From: Gammaproteobacteria bacterium
GTDB lineage: Bacteria > Pseudomonadota > Gammaproteobacteria > Steroidobacterales > Woeseiaceae
NCBI GenBank assembly: GCA_003645495.1
Contig: QNFK01000018.1
Coordinates: 1 to 12,534, forward strand
Direction of reading: 5' to 3'
Length of the DNA: 12,534 nucleotides
Of this stretch, positions 1-5,581 are shown in pieces. Positions within the stretch are counted from its first letter, which is position 1; each line of letters opens with the position of its first letter. The notes below the pieces were generated by a model. The model ran no database searches. It was given only the letters and a program-made list of their open reading frames with translations, and was not told where the DNA came from. Both the position numbers and the translations under genes were made by a program.

Positions 1-58
1 TGGGCGCGAAAGTTGAGACGCCGCGAATAGATGACTTACAGCAGAGAGTCTCCTATGG

Positions 59-1042
59 CTAACCGGTTCGCCGCGAGCGACTCATCAATATCAAAAACAG
101 CGGCACACCGAGCGCAGCCGTAAGCGCACCAACAGGAAGCTGGCGCGGCGCCAGCAGCGTCCTCGCCAGCGTGTCGGCAAGTACCAGCAATGTCCCCCCG
201 GCAAGCGCAGATGCCGGCAAAACAATACGATGATCGCTGCCAGCCACTATGCGAATAAGATGGGGCACCACCAGGCCGATAAAACCGATTACACCGACAG
301 TCGTTACAGATATTGCTGTTGCAAGCGCCGTCACAGCGAAAATGATCAGGCGAAACCCTGCGACGGGCAGACCTACGATTGCGGCCTGCAGGTCGCCACG
401 CGCAAGGACATTCAAATGCCGCGCAGCGATTATGCCGGCCGTCGTTATTGTGGCCAGTAACCACAAACTTCGGGCTGGCGTATAAGCGTAGTTCAGATCT
501 CCCATCAGCCAGAACAACATGCCACGCAGATTCTGGTCTGGGCTCAGAGCAAGCAACAAGGTGGTCGCCGCGCTAAAACCCGCTGCAAGCACGACCCCGG
601 TTAACAGCAACCGCGTCGGTGTCCAGCTGCCGCTGCCCTGTGCAATAGCAAATACGAGCAAGGTCGCCGCCATTGCGCCGCCGAAGGCCGCGAAATCGAC
701 TAAGGTCGCGCCAAGTCCAAACATCATGGCGAGTAATGCAGCAACAGCCGCGCCCCCGGACGTACCCAGGATATAAGGTTCAGCCAGAGGGTTGCGCAGC
801 AGAACCTGCATGAGTACACCGGCTACAGCGAGCAGTCCACCGACGCCAAAGGCCGTCAACGCGCGCGGTAACCTGAGGTCAATGACCAGGGTACGTATGT
901 TGTCAGGCGCGGTTCCGGCCAGGGACTGCCAGACCTGCTGCGCAGTGATATCGGCGCTTCCCGAGATCAGCGCAACAATACCGGCTGTTACAGACAGGGC
1001 TATCAGTGCCGGAAACAGTAGCTGTGGACGAACCAGCGTCAC
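59..1042 (-). CDS. FecCD/BtuC-family ABC transporter permease (siderophore/haem/cobalamin type)
   Basis: This 327-residue inner-membrane protein is almost wholly hydrophobic, with about nine to ten membrane segments, and matches the usual 320-350 residues of the family. Family signatures are visible: LRLPR at residues 56-60, RNPLAEPYILGTSGG at 83-97, a cytoplasmic coupling stretch ARGDLQAAIVGLP at 214-226, and GFIGLVVPHLIR at 253-264. Members form the transmembrane channel of importers for iron-siderophore, haem or vitamin B12, working with a BtuD/FecE-type ATPase and a periplasmic binding protein. The substrate cannot be told from the permease alone. The start is GTG at 1042, supported by a GGAG Shine-Dalgarno about 7 nt upstream on the minus strand. 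The gene stops at 59 (TAG). The next minus-strand gene, probably the ATPase, has no recognisable start within 1-58 and presumably lies off the window. Confidence 0.93.
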   Translation of the reverse strand: MTLVRPQLLFPALIALSVTAGIVALISGSADITAQQVWQSLAGTAPDNIRTLVIDLRLPRALTAFGVGGLLAVAGVLMQVLLRNPLAEPYILGTSGGAAVAALLAMMFGLGATLVDFAAFGGAMAATLLVFAIAQGSGSWTPTRLLLTGVVLAAGFSAATTLLLALSPDQNLRGMLFWLMGDLNYAYTPARSLWLLATITTAGIIAARHLNVLARGDLQAAIVGLPVAGFRLIIFAVTALATAISVTTVGVIGFIGLVVPHLIRIVAGSDHRIVLPASALAGGTLLVLADTLARTLLAPRQLPVGALTAALGVPLFLILMSRSRRTG

Positions 1043-1168
1043 TCTTGATCTCCATCAATATGGTGGCAATACGTCTGCGCCGTTAATCGATCATTGTAAT
1101 TGATTGGCGTATGTATCTGGACAGGCTGTCCGAATAGTGGAAAATTAGCACATGCTACTGAGTACATC

Positions 1169-1789
1169 ATGAGTACCGATCACATAGATTCAGAAGGGTT
1201 TCGTGCCAACGTTGGCATCATACTTTGCAATGGCGAGGGCAAGCTTTTGCTGGCGGGCCGCGTTGGCAGCAAAGGCTGGCAGTTTCCGCAGGGTGGCATG
1301 ATGCAGGGCGAAAGCTCTGAGCAGGCGATGTACCGCGAGTTGCACGAAGAGGTGGGGCTCACAGAAGCCGACGTAGAGATACTTGGAACAACCAGTGACT
1401 GGCTGCGTTACCGACTGCCGAAAAAGTTCGTGCGCCAGCACAGCATGCCGCTGTGTATCGGCCAGAAGCAGCGCTGGTTCATTCTGCGACTTACCGCGAC
1501 CGAGGACCGTGTCCGCTTCGATCAATCAGAGACGCCCGAGTTTGATCGCTGGCGCTGGGTCGAGTTTTGGCACCCGGTTACAGAGGTTATTTATTTCAAG
1601 AGACGCGTTTACGTGCGTGCATTGCACGAGCTTGGTCCGCACCTTTATCCCGAGGGCTTGCCGCCACGGCCCAGGTGGTGGCCCAAACGCTGGCGCGCAG
1701 CCTTCGACAAAGATCTTGCTCGCGCCGAAAACCGACAGGCAGATATCGGTTCAGAAGGGTTTGACGACCGCGAGACAAATAATCCCTAG
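1169..1789 (+). CDS. rppH: RNA pyrophosphohydrolase (Nudix hydrolase)
   Basis: RppH removes pyrophosphate from the 5' triphosphate end of mRNAs in the cytoplasm and so opens them to RNase E decay. The N-terminus reads IDSEGFRANVGIILCN, the family opening. A complete Nudix box lies at residues 42-64: G42, E48, R56-E57-L58, E60, E61, G63, with the metal-binding glutamates intact. Further family motifs are WLRYRLPK (79-86), CIGQKQRWF (96-104) and PEFDRWRW (123-130). I chose the ATG at 1169 because an upstream GTG/ATG-type extension to 1100 adds residues that do not resemble the family. The product is 206 residues, longer than E. coli RppH (176). The excess is a basic, tryptophan-rich then acidic tail from about residue 158. 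Its last 39 bp overlap the 3' end of hemJ on the other strand. Confidence 0.95.
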   Translation: MSTDHIDSEGFRANVGIILCNGEGKLLLAGRVGSKGWQFPQGGMMQGESSEQAMYRELHEEVGLTEADVEILGTTSDWLRYRLPKKFVRQHSMPLCIGQKQRWFILRLTATEDRVRFDQSETPEFDRWRWVEFWHPVTEVIYFKRRVYVRALHELGPHLYPEGLPPRPRWWPKRWRAAFDKDLARAENRQADIGSEGFDDRETNNP

Positions 1790-2185
1790 CAGGAACACGA
1801 CCGGAATCTCGTTAAACCAGCGCAGCCATTTCGTGTCTGCTGGAATCTGTTGCACCTTGAGAACCTGGATCCATCGATAACACCTGATGTGATAGACGAA
1901 CAGGCCGGCCAGCAACAACAACTTGAGGTTGAACCAGCCTTGCGCCAGCAACGCCGGGTTTGACCACAAGAGCGTCAGGCCGAAAAGCGTCGTCAATACG
2001 GCACCAATGGTCATGATGATAAAGAGTCGCCGCTCCATTATCGTGAAACGATCCCGGTCAGCGTCCGCGCTGGCCTCGACATGGTAGATAAACAACCGCG
2101 GCAGGTAAAAAAGCCCGGCAAACCAGGTGACCATAAAGGCGATATGCAACGCCTTGACCCATAAATACCATATGCCTAGCTGCAT
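1751..2185 (-). CDS. hemJ: HemJ-type protoporphyrinogen IX oxidase (membrane, UPF0093/CopD-like)
   Basis: A 144-residue integral membrane protein with four hydrophobic segments at about residues 8-30, 53-74, 84-101 and 126-142. The family carries out the oxidation of protoporphyrinogen IX to protoporphyrin IX, the penultimate step of haem synthesis, in genomes lacking HemG or HemY. HemJ hallmarks are KALHIAFMVTWFAGLFYLPR near the N-terminus with the conserved His14, a lysine in NLKLLLLAG (Lys88), and the NEIP motif at 125-128. The start is ATG at 2185, with AGGAG about 9-10 nt upstream on the minus strand. It converges on rppH and its terminal codons, including the TGA at 1751-1753, lie inside the rppH coding sequence. 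It diverges from the DUF6776 gene. The assignment rests on recognised motifs and length. I have not seen the rest of the haem pathway in the window. Confidence 0.9.
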   Translation of the reverse strand: MQLGIWYLWVKALHIAFMVTWFAGLFYLPRLFIYHVEASADADRDRFTIMERRLFIIMTIGAVLTTLFGLTLLWSNPALLAQGWFNLKLLLLAGLFVYHIRCYRWIQVLKVQQIPADTKWLRWFNEIPVVFLLGIICLAVVKPF

Positions 2186-2353
2186 TCAGCTGATCTCCTG
2201 CTAATTTGCCTGTTTCGGGGGCCGTGCCCCATATGCTGTTTTATAACGAATTCCGTGACTTGTCGCACTTCTGTTTGCATGGGTCTCCGCGTAACATAAC
2301 GCTTCTGGATGGAGTAGAAAACCGACTATTTGCATATGAAGCCAAGGTCATAC

Positions 2354-3049
2354 ATGCCCGGAACGGGCCGCAGCGGGATTATGCGTGTTGCGGTGGCGAT
2401 TGCCTTTGTGGTCGGTGTTTACCTGGTGTTCGAATTCGGCCGTATCCAGGCTGATTACAACATCGCCGATGCAATTGAGGAAAAACAAGATCATAAAACT
2501 GAAATCGATGGTCTTGAAAATAATATTGCCGTACTTAAACAGGAGATCGCGCTGCTGGAAACACATCGCGATATCGATCAGGAAGCCTACAAGGTTGTGG
2601 AGGGCGATCTGATCGAATTGCAGCGAAAGATTCAGGAACAGCGGGACGCGATCGCATTTTATCGCGGCATCGTATCTCCCTCAGACGGCGGGCGAGGCTT
2701 AAGAGTTCAGGATTTCAAGGTTACAAAAGGGAAGGACGAGCGACAGTTTCATATGCGGTTGGTGCTGGTACAGGTCATGCAACACGATCGCAGCGTCAAG
2801 GGTAATGTAGAGTTTAGCCTCGAGGGCTCTCAGGATGGCAAGGCCAGGACCTACAGCCTGAAAGATTTGCTGCCAACGGACGCCAAGAGCAACTGGCCGT
2901 TTGCTTTTAGATATTTTCAGGATTTCGATCGCGAACTGATATTACCTGCCGGATTTACACCGGAGAAAATTAATATCGAAGTAAAATCGCGAACCAAGTC
3001 AATAGCGAGTGTGAAACAGAGTTTTCTCTGGGAAACAGCGCAGAGTTAA
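2354..3049 (+). CDS. DUF6776-like membrane protein with coiled coil (function unknown)
   Basis: A bitopic protein of 231 residues as called here. It has a short basic N-terminus and one membrane helix at about residues 10-28 (VAVAIAFVVGVYLVFEF). A long charged heptad-rich stretch at about 38-100 is predicted to form a coiled coil. A C-terminal soluble domain from about 108 to the end should be periplasmic by the positive-inside rule. I recognise it as the uncharacterised family usually found beside bactofilin and erpA in gammaproteobacteria. No catalytic motif is visible. The start at 2354 has AAGG 6 nt upstream. ATG 2336 and TTG 2330 are in frame but lack a well-spaced ribosome binding site (GGAG at 2311-2314 is too far). 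The stop is 18 nt before the bactofilin start, so the two are probably co-transcribed. The shape (anchor, coiled coil, periplasmic domain) suggests a scaffold or partner protein, which is inference. Confidence 0.85.
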   Translation: MPGTGRSGIMRVAVAIAFVVGVYLVFEFGRIQADYNIADAIEEKQDHKTEIDGLENNIAVLKQEIALLETHRDIDQEAYKVVEGDLIELQRKIQEQRDAIAFYRGIVSPSDGGRGLRVQDFKVTKGKDERQFHMRLVLVQVMQHDRSVKGNVEFSLEGSQDGKARTYSLKDLLPTDAKSNWPFAFRYFQDFDRELILPAGFTPEKINIEVKSRTKSIASVKQSFLWETAQS

Positions 3050-3067
3050 AGCAGGGAGTGACATAAT

Positions 3068-3496
3068 ATGTTTGGGCGTAAACAACAAAGCAGCAGTGTC
3101 GTCGACACGTTAGTAGGGTCAAAGTCGAAGGTTAACGGCGACCTTCATTTTTCTGGTGGTTGTCATATCGATGGCACCGTAAAAGGCAACGTAAACGCAG
3201 ATCCGGATACCAATTCGGCCCTGAGCATCTCGGAAAGCGGTAGCGTCGAAGGTGGTGTTTCGGTCCCTTATGTAGTGCTGAATGGCATAGTGCGTGGTGA
3301 TGTGGTCGTCAGCCAGCGAGTTGAGCTTGGACCAACCGCGAGAGTCATTGGTAATGTGTATTATAATCTGATCGAGATGTCGATCGGTGCTGAAATAAAT
3401 GGCAAGCTCGTCCATCAACCGGAGGGCCAGGTGCCGTTGCTTGAGAAGTCCGGCAACGAGGCGGAGCCGCACGTAAAAGCAGTTACAACCGGTTAA
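3068..3496 (+). CDS. Bactofilin family polymer-forming cytoskeletal protein
   Basis: Bactofilins polymerise without nucleotides into membrane-bound filaments that place cell-wall and morphology enzymes. This 142-residue protein has the typical layout: a short tail, a DUF583 right-handed beta-helix from about residue 15 to 116, and a disordered charged C-terminus. The core shows the short repeating G-x-(V/L)-x-G strands, for example VNGDLHFSGGCHIDGTVKGN (22-41), GGVSVPYVVLNGIVRGDV (62-79) and EINGKLV (109-115). It begins MFGRKQQ, which resembles the Met-Phe-basic N-terminal membrane-binding motif described for Caulobacter BacA. The start ATG at 3068 is preceded by GGGAG 9 nt upstream. It sits 18 nt after the DUF6776 gene and 31 nt before erpA, so the three genes look like one transcription unit. 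Confidence 0.93.
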   Translation: MFGRKQQSSSVVDTLVGSKSKVNGDLHFSGGCHIDGTVKGNVNADPDTNSALSISESGSVEGGVSVPYVVLNGIVRGDVVVSQRVELGPTARVIGNVYYNLIEMSIGAEINGKLVHQPEGQVPLLEKSGNEAEPHVKAVTTG

Positions 3497-3527
3497 ATAA
3501 CAGATAGACGAATAAACGGATTATTGA

Positions 3528-3899
3528 ATGATAAACACTGAAACCCCGGTCATCGGTTCGGCGGCGGCGCCGACACCCATAGTCTTTACGGACGCGGCCG
3601 CAAAAAAAGTACACGAATTGATTCAGGAAGAGGACAATCCTGATTTGATGTTGCGCGTGTTTATTTCAGGTGGTGGCTGCTCCGGATTCCAGTACGGTTT
3701 TACGTTTGACGAAAAAACCGAAGAAGGGGACTCAAGCGTCGAAAATCAGGGCGTTACGCTGGTCGTTGATCCAATGAGTGTGCAATACCTGATGGGTGCA
3801 GAGATTGATTACAAGGAAGACCTGCAGGGCGCACAATTCGTTATTCGCAACCCCAACGCAACAACGACCTGCGGTTGTGGTTCCTCTTTTTCTATGTAA
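3528..3899 (+). CDS. erpA: Iron-sulfur cluster insertion protein ErpA (A-type carrier)
   Basis: ErpA is a cytoplasmic A-type carrier that receives Fe-S clusters from the ISC or SUF machinery and passes them to apo-proteins, such as those of isoprenoid synthesis and respiration. The 123-residue product carries the three cluster-ligand cysteines in the family context: Cys51 in SGGGCSGFQYGF, and Cys115 and Cys117 in TTCGCGSSFSM at the C-terminus. An N-terminal tail of about 17 residues precedes the Fe-S biosynthesis domain, and the length is close to the E. coli protein (114). The start is ATG 3528 with a weak ribosome binding site (CGGA). It follows the bactofilin gene by 31 nt. The placement near DUF6776, anmK and the M23 peptidase gene is the arrangement I recall in Pseudomonas and relatives, which supports ErpA over IscA or SufA. 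Confidence 0.95.
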   Translation: MINTETPVIGSAAAPTPIVFTDAAAKKVHELIQEEDNPDLMLRVFISGGGCSGFQYGFTFDEKTEEGDSSVENQGVTLVVDPMSVQYLMGAEIDYKEDLQGAQFVIRNPNATTTCGCGSSFSM

Positions 3900-3951
3900 C
3901 TTCAGTCGCCGCTAAATTACCGCCGCAGGGAACATCACAAGGCCCGGTACA

Positions 3952-5490
3952 ATAAGTAACGCTCCCGCAGATTCTGCTATCGATCCAGCCGGCCCCGATT
4001 CCGCGCCTGAAGTTCTGGCAGCGGTAGATTTAGGTTCCAATAGTTTTCACATGATTGTCGGCGAGCTGCGCCATGGCCAGCTGGCGATAATTGATCGCCT
4101 CAGGGAAACCGTCCGTCTGTCCGAGGGCCTGACGGATAATGGCGCGCTGACCGAGCCCGCCAAACTCAGAGCACTCGAGTGCCTGTCCCGTTTCGGCGAG
4201 CGACTGCGCGATATGCGGGCGTCGCGCGTAAGGACGGCTGGCACCAGCACGCTACGTCGTGCCAGCGACAGCAAGGCCTTCCGCAAAGAGGCCGAACAGG
4301 CGCTTGGTCATCCAATCGATGTGATCTCCGGCATTGAAGAGGCCCGCCTTATTTACAATGGGGTCACACACAGCCTGCCACCAACCGATGGATTGCGGCT
4401 TGTCCTCGACATTGGTGGCGGCAGCACCGAGCTTATCCTGGGAAAGGCGGCCAAACCGAGTGCGCTCGAAAGCCTGAATATGGGCTGCGTCCTGATGACG
4501 GAGAAATATTTTGTCAACGGCGACATAAACGAAAGAAATTTCGCTGCGGCGCGCCTTGCTGCCCGGCTCAAATTAAGGCCCATTAAAGCGTTCTTTCGCG
4601 ATTCACTGGAAATCGAGGCGATTGGCACGTCGGGCACGATCATCTCGACCGAGGCTGTTGCACGAGAGCTGGGCATCATTGAGTCCAGTGATTTGCTGCC
4701 CGGGGTTGTCGAAAAACTGATAGACCAGGTTCTTGAATTCGACAATATTGCAGATCTGTCATTGCCGGGGTTGTCAGAACGGCGGGCGCAGGTATGGCCA
4801 GGCGGATTGGCGATCCTGGTTGAGCTTATGGAAGTATTGCGTATCGACGGGTTGCGGATATCCGACGGCGCATTGCGTGAGGGGCTTCTTTACGATCATC
4901 TCGGACGACTGCAACATGAAGATGCTCGCGAAAGAAGTGTGCAGGCACTCGCTTTACGCTACAACGTCGATCAGGCTCAGGCGGCGCGCGTCGGCGCGAC
5001 GGCATCACGACTTCTCGCACAATGCGAGCAACCATGGCAACTCGATTCATCGCTTGCATCGATGGTGCTGCAGTGGGGCACTCGCCTGCACGAGATAGGG
5101 CTCGATATTTCTCACAGCGGGTTTCAAAAACATGGTGCCTATATTGTTGCAAACGCCGATTTGCCCGGCTTCCCGCGCTCTGAGCAACTGTTCCTGGCAT
5201 TTCTGATCGCGACGCAAAGGCAGCGCGTCGATCAAAGTATTCTGGAGCAGCTGCCATCGGAGTGGCGCATACCTGCATTGCGCTTGTCCATATTGCAACG
5301 GTTGGCCGTATTACTAAATCGTAGTCGCAGTTCGCTTGAGTTGCCTGAGATAAAGGTTGAAGTTGGGGAAGGCAGTATCAGGCTGGAGTTTTCGCAGGGT
5401 TGGTTAGACGACAATCCGTTGACTATTACGGATCTGGAGCGGGAGAGGAATTATCTTGAGCAGGTTGGCTACGACCTCACGTTTTCTTAG
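3952..5490 (+). CDS. ppx: Exopolyphosphatase (Ppx/GppA family), start codon unresolved
   Basis: Ppx removes terminal phosphate from polyphosphate. GppA relatives also hydrolyse pppGpp. The N-terminal ASKHA fold shows the first phosphate loop AAVDLGSNSFHM (codons 4018-4053), ISGIEEARLIY with the probable catalytic glutamate, and the second loop DIGGGSTELIL (near residues 153-163). The C-terminal half carries an HD-like helical region (LHEIGLDISHSGFQKH). Only genes with the longer architecture have this, and about 512 residues fits Ppx (513 in E. coli). The first in-frame ATG (4051) lies inside the phosphate loop, so it cannot be the true start. The frame is open back to 3916 with no ATG, GTG or TTG. 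I place the start provisionally at ATA 3952 (AAGG 9 nt upstream, giving ISNAPADSA...). CTG 4015, ATC 3934 and ATT 3916 are alternatives. It follows erpA by about 52 nt and converges on ppk. Confidence 0.88.
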   Translation: MSNAPADSAIDPAGPDSAPEVLAAVDLGSNSFHMIVGELRHGQLAIIDRLRETVRLSEGLTDNGALTEPAKLRALECLSRFGERLRDMRASRVRTAGTSTLRRASDSKAFRKEAEQALGHPIDVISGIEEARLIYNGVTHSLPPTDGLRLVLDIGGGSTELILGKAAKPSALESLNMGCVLMTEKYFVNGDINERNFAAARLAARLKLRPIKAFFRDSLEIEAIGTSGTIISTEAVARELGIIESSDLLPGVVEKLIDQVLEFDNIADLSLPGLSERRAQVWPGGLAILVELMEVLRIDGLRISDGALREGLLYDHLGRLQHEDARERSVQALALRYNVDQAQAARVGATASRLLAQCEQPWQLDSSLASMVLQWGTRLHEIGLDISHSGFQKHGAYIVANADLPGFPRSEQLFLAFLIATQRQRVDQSILEQLPSEWRIPALRLSILQRLAVLLNRSRSSLELPEIKVEVGEGSIRLEFSQGWLDDNPLTITDLERERNYLEQVGYDLTFS

Positions 5491-5493
5491 TTT

Positions 5494-5563
5494 TATCGCC
5501 CGTCAGGACGGGCTCCTACAATGCCTGTAGAAATCCTGTAGGAGCCCGTCCTGACGGGCGATA
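5494..5563. repeat. REPIN-like inverted REP doublet; also a likely bidirectional terminator
   Basis: Two exact inverted arms of 27 nt (5494-5520 and 5537-5563) flank a 16-nt loop. Each arm, read outward from the loop, begins TGTAGGAGCCCGTCC and ends GGGCGATA. Each holds its own small palindrome (GCCCGTCCTGACGGGC). A GTAG tetranucleotide followed by a GC-rich imperfect palindrome is the hallmark of REP sequences mobilised by RAYT (TnpA-REP) transposases. Two REPs head-to-head with a short spacer is the REPIN form. The element occupies almost the whole gap between the stop codons of ppx (5490) and ppk (5582). The very stable RNA hairpin would protect 3' ends or stop transcription from either side. 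The plus-strand copy is not followed by a clear T-run, while the minus-strand copy reads into AAAA/TTTT at 5491-5494, fitting a terminator for ppk. No RAYT gene is in the window. Confidence 0.85.
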
Positions 5564-5581
5564 TAACCAAAACGTTACAGA

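Noticed and set aside
1..58. Possible start of the ABC transporter ATPase on the minus strand, after an AGGAG at about 50-54.
   Set aside because: No ATG, GTG or TTG follows at usable spacing in any frame within the window, so no gene can be called.
36..464. Open frame of 142 codons on the minus strand at the left edge.
   Set aside because: It is out of frame within the ABC permease gene and its cysteine/arginine-rich translation is typical of a shadow frame.
1043..1168. Possible cobalamin riboswitch or Fur site upstream of the permease.
   Set aside because: The gap is only 126 nt, too short for a B12 riboswitch, and I see no clear Fur palindrome.
1189..1762. A 13-nt direct repeat TTCAGAAGGGTTT at 1189-1201 and 1750-1762, both coding SEGF in RppH.
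   Set aside because: Only two short copies, and the second also forms the end of hemJ; chance is adequate without further copies.
2218..2230. Small hairpin GGGGC-CGT-GCCCC between hemJ and the DUF6776 gene.
   Set aside because: Five pairs only, no T-run, and lies between divergent genes, so it is neither a terminator nor clearly regulatory.
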